Made by a program: the position numbers and the translations under genes. Under the pieces are notes generated by a model. It ran no database searches. It saw only the letters and a program-made list of their open reading frames with translations, and was not told the origin of the DNA. A stretch of DNA of 64,000 nucleotides from Pedobacter sp. B4-66 (lineage in GTDB: Bacteria; Bacteroidota; Bacteroidia; Sphingobacteriales; Sphingobacteriaceae), in the NCBI RefSeq assembly GCF_018492665.1, contig NZ_JAFVME010000005.1, positions 310,001 to 374,000 of the forward strand, written 5' to 3'. Positions 18,446 through 27,209 of the stretch are shown in pieces (position 1 is the first letter of the stretch; every line of letters begins with the position of its first letter).

Positions 18446-19672
18446 CTATTGATTTGAGACCACTAGCAGTTCAATGTCTTTGTATGGAAGGTTGTACATG
18501 TTTGCAAGATCTTTGTTCGTTAAATGACCTTGATAGATGTATAGTGCTTCTCTGATGCCGGGTTTACTCCATACTACATTCATTAATCCACCCATATCGC
18601 CTATGTCCACAAGAATTGGGGTAAATATATTTGTAAGGGCATAAGAGGCTGTTCTAGGTACACGTGAAGCAATATTAGGGACACAATAATGGATTACATC
18701 ATGTTTTCTAAATACCGGATCTTTATGATTAGTTACTTCAGATGTTTCAAAACACCCGCCCTGATCAATGCTTACGTCGATTACAACGGAATTGGGCTTC
18801 ATTCTGGTTACCATTTCTTCCATTACTATGCAAGGGCTTCTTCCATGCTTTGCTCTGATTGCTCCAATGACAACATCACAAGTGGTAATTGCTTTTCCAA
18901 GAACAATTGGTTGCATAACTGAAGTGAAAACCCGACTTCCCAGGTTGTTTTGGAGCCTTCTAAGACGATAAATAGAGCTGTCGAACACTTTTACTTCTGC
19001 GCCTAGTGCAAGGGCTGTACGTGCAGCATATTCGCCGACGGTTCCTGCTCCAAGAATTACAATCTCAGTTGGCGGTACACCGGTAAAGCCACCAAGCATG
19101 AGGCCTTTTCCTCCTGTTACGTTACTGAGGTATTCTGCAGCAATAAAAATTGAAGTTGCACCAACAATTTCGCTCATTGCACGTACTACGCTTAGAATGT
19201 TTCCTTCATCCCTTAGGTTCTCGAAGCAAATGGCATTGATTTTCTTATTAAGAAGGGCCTTGAGATAGGTTTCTTTTAATCCGCCCATTTGAAGTGCGGA
19301 TATTAAAGTTTGCCCTTTATGCATTAGGGCAACTTCCTCTAAAGTTGGTGGAGCTATTTTTACCAGGATATCAGCATTAAAAACATCTTTTTTGTTAAAA
19401 GCGATGATTGCGCCCTGCTCGCTATAGTCGTTATCGGAAAAGTTTGACCCTACCCCGGCGCCGGTTTCTATAACAACCTTATGGCCATTGTTGACCAAAA
19501 GGGCCACGGATAATGGGGTTAGGGCAATTCGGTTTTCCTGAAATGAGATTTCTTTTGGAATGCCAATATACAAACTATTGCTTTTCTGACTGGTTTCTGA
19601 CATTGTTTCTTTGGGTTGTAAAAGCCCTTTTTGAGCAATGGAGGCCATACCTTCGCGTAATCCTGTAGCCAT
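18446..19672 (-). CDS. ald: Alanine dehydrogenase
   Basis: A 408-residue NAD-dependent enzyme converting L-alanine to pyruvate and ammonia. The AlaDH/PNT N-terminal domain has IGIPKEISFQENRIALTPLS and the catalytic-region KIAPPTLEEV; the Rossmann domain has VILGAGTVGEYAARTALALG, and VIDVSIDQGGCFETS and HYCVPNIASRVPRTAS follow. An N-terminal extension of ~30 residues precedes the conserved start, so the true start might be internal (MSETSQKSNS). It lies between tsaE and the D-Ala-D-Ala dipeptidase on the same strand. Confidence 0.93.
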   Translation of the reverse strand: MATGLREGMASIAQKGLLQPKETMSETSQKSNSLYIGIPKEISFQENRIALTPLSVALLVNNGHKVVIETGAGVGSNFSDNDYSEQGAIIAFNKKDVFNADILVKIAPPTLEEVALMHKGQTLISALQMGGLKETYLKALLNKKINAICFENLRDEGNILSVVRAMSEIVGATSIFIAAEYLSNVTGGKGLMLGGFTGVPPTEIVILGAGTVGEYAARTALALGAEVKVFDSSIYRLRRLQNNLGSRVFTSVMQPIVLGKAITTCDVVIGAIRAKHGRSPCIVMEEMVTRMKPNSVVIDVSIDQGGCFETSEVTNHKDPVFRKHDVIHYCVPNIASRVPRTASYALTNIFTPILVDIGDMGGLMNVVWSKPGIREALYIYQGHLTNKDLANMYNLPYKDIELLVVSNQ

Positions 19673-19736
19673 ATTTGTTATGTGATATTTTAGCTTGAAA
19701 TTAAGAAAAATAACCTAAAAACTAGGGTTTGCCATT

Positions 19737-20153
19737 TTATATTTTATTGATGGACAGTAGCCTCTCGTTTTCGCTTAACATTTTGATCTCAATTTTTATG
19801 TAATGCTCTGGCAATAACTCCTCAACTTTTTCAGGCCATTCAATAAAGCAGATGTTTCCAGAATAAAAGTATTCTTCGTATCCAATGTCGTATGCTTCCT
19901 GAAGGTTTTTAATGCGATAGAAATCGAAATGGTAAAAAGTATTGCCTTCTCCTTCATATTCGTTTACAATAGAGAAGGTTGGGCTGGAAACCAGTTCCTT
20001 TATACCTAAGGCTTTAGCTAAAACCTTAATAAAAGTAGTTTTTCCAGCCCCCATATCTCCTTCGAAAACAAATATCTTTTCAGCTCCGGCAAAATCTAAA
20101 AGGGAAATAGCGGCTTGATCTAAATCAGACAAGCTGTTTACATTAATATTCAT
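19737..20153 (-). CDS. tsaE: tRNA threonylcarbamoyladenosine biosynthesis ATPase TsaE
   Basis: A 138-residue P-loop protein. Walker A is GDMGAGKTTFIK (near residue 33), followed by VSSPTFSIVNEYEG and FYHFDFYRI, which are diagnostic of TsaE. It energises TsaB/TsaD in forming t6A37 on ANN-decoding tRNAs in the cytosol. It starts 2 bp after the porX stop, so the two are probably cotranscribed; ald follows 64 bp downstream. Confidence 0.95.
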   Translation of the reverse strand: MNINVNSLSDLDQAAISLLDFAGAEKIFVFEGDMGAGKTTFIKVLAKALGIKELVSSPTFSIVNEYEGEGNTFYHFDFYRIKNLQEAYDIGYEEYFYSGNICFIEWPEKVEELLPEHYIKIEIKMLSENERLLSINKI

Positions 20154-20155
20154 TG

Positions 20156-21709
20156 TTATTTTGAACTGTATGTGGCAATTGGTATGATCATCTCTTCTAA
20201 AGAAATACCTCCGTGTTGGAAGGTTTCATTATAATAGTTTACAAACTGGTTATAGTTATTTTGGTAAACAAAATAACGGTCTTCTTTAGCAAAGATATAA
20301 TTTGAACTGATGTTGATTTTTGGTAATTGAGCTTCATGAGGGTTTTTAATTAGAAAAACCTCTTTTGCATTGAAGTTAAGATTACGCCCTTGCTTGTAGC
20401 GAAGATTTGTATTCGTGTTTCTATCGCCAATAACTTTGCTTGGGTGCTTTACTCTAATGGTTCCGTGATCTGTTGTAATGACTACCTTAACGTTCTTCTG
20501 GGCTATTTTTTTCAAAAGATCCATTAGTGGTGAATGTTCAAACCATGACAAGGTTAGTGACCTGTAAGCCGCGTCGTCGTTAGCTAACTCACGAATCATC
20601 TGCATATCTGTACGGGCATGTGATAGCATATCAACGAAGTTATATACAATGGCGTTAAATTCGTTTTGAAGCAAGTTGTTAACCTGCTCGTTTAATGCTT
20701 TTCCGTCATCATAAGTTAGTATCTTGTTATAGCTGAACTTACAATCTTTACGTAGACTGCGTTTAATTTGGTCAGCTAAAAAGGCGCCTTCATGCATGTT
20801 TTTTCCGCCCTCATCATCATCATTTTGCCATAACCCGGGGAAACGTTTTTCCATCTCTAAAGGCATTAAGCCTGAAAATATAGAATTACGTGCATATTGA
20901 GTTGCTGTAGGCAATATACTTGAATAGGTATCCTCTTCATCCAAACGGAAGTGCTCAGTAATTAGGGGATTGATAATTCTCCATTGATCATAACGTAAGT
21001 TATCAATAAGGATAAAAAAGACAGGTACATTGTTGCTTAGCAGAGGGAACGCTTTTTTCTTTAAGAGTTCATTTGATAACAACGGAGCTTTACCTTTTCC
21101 GTTAACCCAACCCAGATAATGATCTTCGATGAATTTTGAGAACTGCATGTTGGCTTCTGACTTTTGCATGGTTAGAATTTCATGCATCTGTGGGTCATCA
21201 AGTTTTTCTAGCTCAAGCTCCCAGAATACTAGTTTTTTATAAACATCTACCCATTCTTCATAGCTCAGTTTGTCATTCAATGTCATGCCTAAACGTCTGA
21301 AGTCTTGTTGATAGGCCATAGATGTCCTCTCACTTACCAGGCGCTTGTTGTCTATTATTTTCTTTATGGTTAATAAAACCTGCTTAGGGTTAACCGGCTT
21401 AATAAGGTAATCATCTATTTTAGACCCAATAGCATCCTCCATTAAGTTTTCTTCTTCACTTTTGGTAATTAGTACAACAGGGACATCGTTTCTAATATTT
21501 TTTATTGCTGTAAGCGTTTCAAGACCGCTCATTCCAGGCATGTTTTCATCAAGAAAAACAAGGTCAAAGTGTTCTTTACCAAATGCTTCAAGGGCATCAT
21601 TACCATTGGTGTAAGTGGTAACGTGATATCCTTTTTCGTTTAAAAGTAATATATGTGGTTTTAATAAGTTTATCTCATCGTCGGCCCATAGAATCTTGGT
21701 TTCCTGCAT
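20156..21709 (-). CDS. porX: Response regulator PorX (receiver + PglZ domain), T9SS regulator
   Basis: 517 residues from the start I prefer at 21709 (MQETKILWADDEI); an upstream start at 21784 adds residues unlike the family. The N-terminal receiver has the acidic pair at D10/D11, phospho-acceptor D54 (VFLDENMPGMSG) and lysine in YLIKPV. The rest is a PglZ/alkaline-phosphatase-like domain (FILIDNLRYDQW, VITTDHGTIRVKHP). In other Bacteroidota PorX is needed for type IX secretion and has phosphodiesterase activity. It leads a porX-tsaE(-ald) transcript and is divergent from the HD gene. No porY is adjacent; a kinase at 49264-50484 is a candidate partner. Confidence 0.92.
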   Translation of the reverse strand: MQETKILWADDEINLLKPHILLLNEKGYHVTTYTNGNDALEAFGKEHFDLVFLDENMPGMSGLETLTAIKNIRNDVPVVLITKSEEENLMEDAIGSKIDDYLIKPVNPKQVLLTIKKIIDNKRLVSERTSMAYQQDFRRLGMTLNDKLSYEEWVDVYKKLVFWELELEKLDDPQMHEILTMQKSEANMQFSKFIEDHYLGWVNGKGKAPLLSNELLKKKAFPLLSNNVPVFFILIDNLRYDQWRIINPLITEHFRLDEEDTYSSILPTATQYARNSIFSGLMPLEMEKRFPGLWQNDDDEGGKNMHEGAFLADQIKRSLRKDCKFSYNKILTYDDGKALNEQVNNLLQNEFNAIVYNFVDMLSHARTDMQMIRELANDDAAYRSLTLSWFEHSPLMDLLKKIAQKNVKVVITTDHGTIRVKHPSKVIGDRNTNTNLRYKQGRNLNFNAKEVFLIKNPHEAQLPKINISSNYIFAKEDRYFVYQNNYNQFVNYYNETFQHGGISLEEMIIPIATYSSK

Positions 21710-21814
21710 TATCGTATTTATATAATGTGAATTTAATTTGTCAAAAAGAGAGCGCGTCTTTCTTACTATGGATAAAAATAGCAATTTTTGTACCGTATAA
21801 TTTATTTTTAAGGA

Positions 21815-23038
21815 TTGAACAAAAAGAAAATAATAAATGATCCGGTATATGGATTCATAAACATTCCTTCAGAAATAGTATTTGATCTGATATCTCATCC
21901 GTATTTTCAACGGTTGAGGTATATAAAGCAATTGGGAATGACCCATTTGGTATATCCGGGAGCATTACACACCCGTTTTCACCATGCTTTAGGAGCAATG
22001 CATCTGATGGGATTGGCTATTGAAATTCTGAGAAGCAAGGGGCATGAGATTAACAGGGAAGAAGAAGAGGCTGCCACAATTGCAATCTTACTACATGACA
22101 TCGGACATGGTCCTTTTTCACATGCACTCGAATATTCGCTGGTTCATGGAATAAAGCATGAGGATATTTCCATGTTAATTATGGAGAAGCTAAACGCCGA
22201 GTTTGATGGCCGGTTAACCCCTGCAATTAATATTTTTAAAGGGAAATATCATAAGAATTTTCTTGCTCAACTTGTTTCTGGTCAGTTAGATCTGGACAGA
22301 ATGGATTATCTGAACAGGGATAGCTTTTTTACAGGGGTAAGTGAAGGGGTAATTAGTTTTGACCGGATCATTAAGATGTTTAATGTGCTGGATGACAACC
22401 TGGTAATTGAGGAAAAGGGTATTTATTCTATTGAGAATTTCTTGATATCCAGAAGACTGATGTATTGGCAGGTTTATTTGCATAAAACTGTTATTGCAGG
22501 AGAGATGGTGCTGGTTAAAATTTTAAAACGCGCAAAGGAACTGGCAGTTAAAGGGGAAACTCTTTTTGCTACCCCAGCTCTTCAGCATTTTTTAAAGAAT
22601 GATGTTACTGAAGAGGATTTCTTTTCTGCGGACATTCATTTATCCATGTTTACTCAGCTTGACGATCAGGACATATTTGCTTCAATAAAAGTTTGGCGTG
22701 ACCATCCTGACAGGATATTGGCACAGTTATGTAAAATGCTTACCAATAGAAATCTCTATAAAGTAGAGATTACAAACGATGCTCCTGATCAGTCCAGAGT
22801 AGATGTACTTAAGGAAAACACTGCAGAATTTTTAAAGCTTACTGAGGATGAAGTGTCTTATTTTGTCTTTACAGACGTAGTGAGAAACAGGGCTTATGAT
22901 GCAGGACACAGCAATATTAATATACTATTGAAAAACAATATCATAATTGATATTGCAAAAGCATCAGATTTATCTAACTTAGAATCTTTAGACAAAACAG
23001 TGAAAAAGCACATATTATGCTATCCAAGGATAATTTAG
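21815..23038 (+). CDS. HD-domain phosphohydrolase (dNTPase-like)
   Basis: A 407-residue metal-dependent phosphohydrolase. The HD motif is spread over RFHHALGAMHLMG (H) and AILLHDIGHGPFSHALE (HD), with DRMDYLNRDSF further on, as in the SAMHD1/dGTPase-like group. The start is TTG at 21815; it is supported by the N-terminus MNKKKIINDPVYGFINIP being family-like and by the absence of an earlier ATG. A possible AAGGA lies too close (immediately before TTG) to be a normal ribosome site. It stands ahead of lpxD on the same strand (120-bp gap); lpxD has its own promoter. Confidence 0.88.
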   Translation: MNKKKIINDPVYGFINIPSEIVFDLISHPYFQRLRYIKQLGMTHLVYPGALHTRFHHALGAMHLMGLAIEILRSKGHEINREEEEAATIAILLHDIGHGPFSHALEYSLVHGIKHEDISMLIMEKLNAEFDGRLTPAINIFKGKYHKNFLAQLVSGQLDLDRMDYLNRDSFFTGVSEGVISFDRIIKMFNVLDDNLVIEEKGIYSIENFLISRRLMYWQVYLHKTVIAGEMVLVKILKRAKELAVKGETLFATPALQHFLKNDVTEEDFFSADIHLSMFTQLDDQDIFASIKVWRDHPDRILAQLCKMLTNRNLYKVEITNDAPDQSRVDVLKENTAEFLKLTEDEVSYFVFTDVVRNRAYDAGHSNINILLKNNIIIDIAKASDLSNLESLDKTVKKHILCYPRII

Positions 23039-23123
23039 CATACTTTAACAAAATAATTAATTTTTAATCCCGTTTTTAGTTTCTTAAATCTAAGAGGGAA
23101 TTATAATAACCTAAATAGGTTTA

Positions 23124-23154
23124 TTTGTTCATATCAATTTAACATATAACTTTG
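23124..23154 (+). promoter_or_regulatory. lpxD promoter, near-ideal Bacteroidota type
   Basis: TTTG at 23124-23127, 19 bp, then TAACTTTG at 23147-23154: an exact -33/-7 pair. The lpxD ATG is only 4 bp after the -7 element, so transcription should begin at or within a few bases of the start codon, implying a leaderless mRNA. Confidence 0.75.
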
Positions 23155-23158
23155 TAAA

Positions 23159-24244
23159 ATGCAATTTACTGCCAAGCAGATAAGCGAATTTATAAATGGC
23201 ACCATTGAGGGCGACGAAAATGCAAAAGTCGAAGAGCTTTCTAAAATAGAAGATGGTAAGCCTGGATCTTTGTGCTTTTTGTCTAATCCTAAATATGAGA
23301 ATTATTTATATTCTACCAATGCTTCTGTAGTCATTGTTAGTCAAGATTTCATGCCATCACAGGCAGTGAAAAGTACCTTGATTAAGGTTGCAGACCCCTA
23401 TAGTGCATTTTCTGTCCTGTTAGATCGATATAATGAGGTAATTAGTCAGTTGGGTGATTCTTCAGGAATTGAGCAGCCGTCTTTCGTTCATCCCACCGCA
23501 AAACTAGGCAAGAATGTTTTTGTTGCCGCTTTTTCTTATATCGCAGAGAACGTTGAAATAGGAGATAATTCGAAAATATTAGCTCAGGTTTATGTAGGCC
23601 CGGATACCAAAATTGGAACCGGATGTACTATTTTTCCTGGGGTAAAGATTTATAATAGAACTGTTATTGGTGATCGTGTTTTTATACATGCGAATACCGT
23701 CGTAGGAAGTGATGGTTTTGGGTTTGCTCCACAACCAGACGGAACATATTCAAAAATTGCCCAAATTGGTAATGTTGTTATTGAAGATGATGTAGAAATT
23801 GGCGCTAATACAACAATTGATAGGGCAACAATGGGCTCAACTTTTATAAGAAAAGGGGTTAAGCTTGACAATCTAATTCAAATTGCGCACAACGTTGATG
23901 TTGGCGAACATAGTGTTGTAGCTGCACAAACAGGTATTTCTGGAAGTACTAAACTCGGCGAAAAGTCGGTAGTTGGTGGCCAGGTTGGTATCGCAGGGCA
24001 TCTTTCCCTGGCAAAAGGGACGCAGATAGGTGCTCAGGCAGGAATTAATTTTAGCACAACGGAAGAAAATAAACAATGGCATGGCAGTCCTGCTCAGCCA
24101 TTAAGGGACTGGATGCGTGCATCAGTAATATTTAAGCAACTGCCTTCTGTCGAAAAAAGAATAGCAGCTTTAGAAACAACTATTTCGCAATTAAGAGCCT
24201 TAATTGAACAAAAAAGTACAATACAAGATAATAATGAACGTTAA
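23159..24244 (+). CDS. lpxD: UDP-3-O-(3-hydroxyacyl)glucosamine N-acyltransferase LpxD
   Basis: A 361-residue left-handed beta-helix acyltransferase. It adds the second 3-hydroxyacyl chain to UDP-3-O-acyl-glucosamine in lipid A synthesis. The N-terminal uridine-binding domain (residues ~1-100, with KPGSLCFLSNPKYENYLY) is followed by many hexapeptide repeats; the catalytic-histidine region is LIQIAHNVDVGEHSVVAAQTG. It heads the lipid A block and overlaps lpxC at its stop, pointing to translational coupling. The mRNA is probably leaderless. Confidence 0.97.
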   Translation: MQFTAKQISEFINGTIEGDENAKVEELSKIEDGKPGSLCFLSNPKYENYLYSTNASVVIVSQDFMPSQAVKSTLIKVADPYSAFSVLLDRYNEVISQLGDSSGIEQPSFVHPTAKLGKNVFVAAFSYIAENVEIGDNSKILAQVYVGPDTKIGTGCTIFPGVKIYNRTVIGDRVFIHANTVVGSDGFGFAPQPDGTYSKIAQIGNVVIEDDVEIGANTTIDRATMGSTFIRKGVKLDNLIQIAHNVDVGEHSVVAAQTGISGSTKLGEKSVVGGQVGIAGHLSLAKGTQIGAQAGINFSTTEENKQWHGSPAQPLRDWMRASVIFKQLPSVEKRIAALETTISQLRALIEQKSTIQDNNER

Positions 24245-25646
24245 ACAAAAGACCATAAAAAACGAAGTTTCCGTAAAAGGGGTAGGCCTGCATACTGGAG
24301 CAAATGTTACATTAACTTTTTGTCCGGCGCCTGAAAATCATGGATTTAAATTCCAAAGAATTGATTTACCCGGAAGCCCAATAGTTGATGCAGATTGTGA
24401 TAATGTTACTGACACAGCCAGAGGAACAACTATTTCTCAGAATGGAGCTAGTGTAAGTACCGTTGAGCACGTTATGGCCTCACTTGTTGGTATGGATCTG
24501 GATAACGTCCTTATGAAGGTGGACGGTCCTGAAACGCCAATTATGGACGGGAGTGCAATCCTGTTTTTGGATGCACTTGAAGCCGCAGGAATACAGCAAC
24601 AGGATGTAGATCGTGAGTATTTCCAAATACCACACAACATAACATATGCTGAACCTGATAGAAAAGTAGAGATTGTTGCTATGCCTCTTGATGATTATAG
24701 GTTTACCTGTATGATCGATTATAATTCACCAGTTTTGGGGAGTCAGCATGCTGGCATTTCAAGCATTGCTGAATTTAAAAAAGAAATTGCTTCATGCAGA
24801 ACTTTTTGTTTCTTACATGAACTTGAATATCAATTGCAAAATAACCTGATTAAAGGTGGTGATTTAAATAATGCTATTGTTATTGTAGATAAGGAAGTTA
24901 CGAAAGAAGAACTTGATCATTTAGCTACAATATTTAATAGAAAAGCAATTGAAGTTGCTCCACAAGGGATATTAAACAATATGGAGTTAAGGTATCAAAA
25001 CGAGCCTGCCAGACATAAATTATTAGATATGATTGGTGATTTAGCGCTTGTCGGGGTACACTTGAAAGGTCATATTATGGCAGCTCGTCCTGGTCACGCA
25101 GCAAATGTTGCATTTGCTAAAAAGATCAAAGCAGCAATCAAAAAAGAAAAAAATAAAAAGGTACAGCACGTTTATGATCCATCGGTAAAACCACTTTATG
25201 ATGTGGTTCAGATTATGGATATTTTACCACATAGACAACCCTTTTTGTTTATCGATAAAATATTGGAACTTTCTAAAACACACGTAGTTGGTGTTAAGAA
25301 TGTAACAATGAACGAAGAGTTTTTTAAAGGACATTTTCCTGGAGCACCAGTTTTTCCAGGTGTAATTCAGATTGAGGCAATGGCTCAAACCGGAGGTATT
25401 TTGGTATTGAGTACAGTTCCAGATCCAAGAAATTACCTTACTTTGTTTTTAAAAATAGATAACGTCCGCTTTAGGGCTCAGGTATCGCCAGGCGATACTA
25501 TTGTTTTCAGATGCGATTTGATGGAACCGATCAGAAGGGGAATTGCCCAGATGAAAGGCGTCGGAATGGTTGGAGGCAAAGTAGTTGTGGAAGCAGAGAT
25601 GATGGCACAAATTGTAAAAGTAAAAGATAGCGAACCCGTAGCATGA
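24234..25646 (+). CDS. lpxC-fabZ: Fused LpxC deacetylase / FabZ dehydratase
   Basis: 470 residues from the ATG at 24234 (MNVKQKTIKNEVSVKGVGLH), which overlaps the lpxD stop. Residues ~1-300 are LpxC, the zinc deacetylase committing step of lipid A synthesis, with VEHVMASLVGM and HKLLDMIGDLALVG ligand motifs and a C-terminal GHIMAARPGHAAN. Residues ~325-470 are FabZ, 3-hydroxyacyl-ACP dehydratase, with ILPHRQPFLFIDK and GHFPGAPVFPG holding the catalytic histidine. The fusion is typical of Bacteroidota and links lipid A and fatty-acid synthesis. It overlaps lpxA by 4 bp (ATGA). Confidence 0.97.
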   Translation: MNVKQKTIKNEVSVKGVGLHTGANVTLTFCPAPENHGFKFQRIDLPGSPIVDADCDNVTDTARGTTISQNGASVSTVEHVMASLVGMDLDNVLMKVDGPETPIMDGSAILFLDALEAAGIQQQDVDREYFQIPHNITYAEPDRKVEIVAMPLDDYRFTCMIDYNSPVLGSQHAGISSIAEFKKEIASCRTFCFLHELEYQLQNNLIKGGDLNNAIVIVDKEVTKEELDHLATIFNRKAIEVAPQGILNNMELRYQNEPARHKLLDMIGDLALVGVHLKGHIMAARPGHAANVAFAKKIKAAIKKEKNKKVQHVYDPSVKPLYDVVQIMDILPHRQPFLFIDKILELSKTHVVGVKNVTMNEEFFKGHFPGAPVFPGVIQIEAMAQTGGILVLSTVPDPRNYLTLFLKIDNVRFRAQVSPGDTIVFRCDLMEPIRRGIAQMKGVGMVGGKVVVEAEMMAQIVKVKDSEPVA

Positions 25647-26428
25647 TACAACCCCTAGCGTATATACACCCACAGGCAAAAATTGCCGATAATGTGGTAA
25701 TTGAACCTTTTGCAGTAATACATAAGGATGTTGAGATCGGTGAAGGAACCTGGATCGGATCTAACGTTGTCATCATGGATGGCGCTCGTATTGGAAAGAA
25801 TTGCCGGGTTTTTCCTGGCTCTGTAATCTCCGGAGTTCCTCAGGACTTAAAGTTTGCAGGAGAGGTAACTACAGCTGAAATTGGAGATAATACTACCATC
25901 AGAGAGTGTGTTACCATTAACAGAGGAACAAAAGATAAATGGAAGACTGTAATCGGCAGTAACTGTCTTATACAAGCATATTCACATATAGCCCATGACT
26001 GCGAAGTAGGGGATTATTGCATTTTTTCGAACAGTACAACCCTTGCAGGTCACATCACAATTGGTAATTATGTTGTGTTAGCAGGATTGGTAGCTATTCA
26101 TCAATTTGTAAAAGTTGGCGCTCATGCCTTTGTTACCGGTGGTTCATTGGTAAGAAAAGATGTTCCTCCTTACGTTAAAGCAGCAAGAGAGCCACTTTCG
26201 TACGCAGGTATTAACTCTGTTGGTTTAAGAAGAAGAGGTTTCTCTTCTGAAAAAATTAATGAAATACAGGAGATTTACAGGGTATTATTTGTGAAACATA
26301 ATAACGTTACAAAAGCGTTAGATATGATTGAAGCAGAATTTAAGCCTACAGAAATCCGTGACGAAATTGTAGATTTTATCAGAAACTCTAATAGAGGTGT
26401 GATGAAGGGCTTTGGCTCTGGGAGCTAA
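25643..26428 (+). CDS. lpxA: UDP-N-acetylglucosamine O-acyltransferase LpxA
   Basis: A 261-residue hexapeptide-repeat enzyme of standard length, transferring 3-hydroxyacyl from ACP to UDP-GlcNAc, the first lipid A step. Repeats run from the N-terminus (IHPQAKIADNVVIEPFAVI) to ~residue 190; the catalytic His region is LIQAYSHIAHDCEVGDYC, and the GINSVGLRRRGFS segment starts the C-terminal helical domain. Coupled to lpxC/fabZ by a 4-bp overlap; the next gene begins 10 bp downstream. Confidence 0.97.
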   Translation: MIQPLAYIHPQAKIADNVVIEPFAVIHKDVEIGEGTWIGSNVVIMDGARIGKNCRVFPGSVISGVPQDLKFAGEVTTAEIGDNTTIRECVTINRGTKDKWKTVIGSNCLIQAYSHIAHDCEVGDYCIFSNSTTLAGHITIGNYVVLAGLVAIHQFVKVGAHAFVTGGSLVRKDVPPYVKAAREPLSYAGINSVGLRRRGFSSEKINEIQEIYRVLFVKHNNVTKALDMIEAEFKPTEIRDEIVDFIRNSNRGVMKGFGSGS

Positions 26429-26438
26429 TTGATCATCA

Positions 26439-27053
26439 ATGACCATTACTTTACAGGACATTGGGCGAAGATTTAACCAGGAGTGGATTTTTAAAGGAAT
26501 AAACTATCAATTCAATTCTGGCGGTAAATACGCAATTTTAGGCCCAAATGGTTCTGGAAAATCCACGTTATTGAGTGTTATATTAGGTAATTTATCCCCA
26601 TCTGAAGGTATTATTACTTATGATCAAGAAAAGAGTATAGCGGTAGAGAAAATATATCAACATGTTAGTTTTGCCGCTCCTTACTTAGATCTGATTGAAG
26701 AATTCACACTACAGGAAACTATAGATTTCCATTTCAAGTTTAAGCAGCTTCACAAGGATTTTGATGAAGAAATGGTGTTGGAGCTGCTTGGACTAAAGAA
26801 GTCGCAAGACAAGGCTTTAAAGCACTTCTCATCAGGAATGAAACAGAGGACTAAGCTTGTTCTTGCCTGTTGCACGGAAACACCAATACTTTTATTGGAT
26901 GAACCCACCTCAAATCTGGATAAGCAAGGGGTTTCATGGTATCATGAGTTAATAGAGCGCTTTACAGACAACAGGCTTGTAATTGTGGGCTCTAATCAGG
27001 AAGCAGAATATTCTTTTTGTAACCATTTTGTTCAAATCACAGATTATAAATAA
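26439..27053 (+). CDS. Stand-alone ABC transporter ATP-binding protein
   Basis: A 204-residue single ABC ATPase. Walker A GPNGSGKST (near residue 37), Q-loop region SFAAPYLDLIEEF, signature HFSSGMKQRTKLVLA and Walker B ILLLDEPTSNLD are all present. The usual switch histidine after Walker B appears to be missing: the segment reads LVIVGSNQEAEYSF. No permease gene is next to it. It follows lpxA by 10 bp, so it is likely read with the lipid A genes; a role with an unlinked permease in envelope traffic is only a guess. Confidence 0.88.
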   Translation: MTITLQDIGRRFNQEWIFKGINYQFNSGGKYAILGPNGSGKSTLLSVILGNLSPSEGIITYDQEKSIAVEKIYQHVSFAAPYLDLIEEFTLQETIDFHFKFKQLHKDFDEEMVLELLGLKKSQDKALKHFSSGMKQRTKLVLACCTETPILLLDEPTSNLDKQGVSWYHELIERFTDNRLVIVGSNQEAEYSFCNHFVQITDYK

Positions 27054-27133
27054 CAAAAATTATATTTGTGTAGAGGCTAAAAGCGGTCGATTTGAGCGTT
27101 AAAGAACGATAAAAATAAATTTTTAAATTACTA

Positions 27134-27164
27134 TTGTAGAATTAATAAATAGTTTATACCTTTG
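27134..27164 (+). promoter_or_regulatory. efp promoter
   Basis: TTG at 27134-27136, 20 bp, then TACCTTTG at 27157-27164 matches the -33/-7 pattern of Bacteroidota. Transcription should start near 27170, leaving a leader of about 40 nt before the efp ATG. Confidence 0.7.
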
Positions 27165-27209
27165 CGGCACGAAAAAGAGCCGATAGTATAGGCAAAATTT
27201 CAGAATAAA

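Noticed and set aside
21710..21784. Upstream start for porX adding 25 residues
   Set aside because: The receiver begins at MQETKILWADDE; the extension is unlike the family and enters the divergent promoter region.
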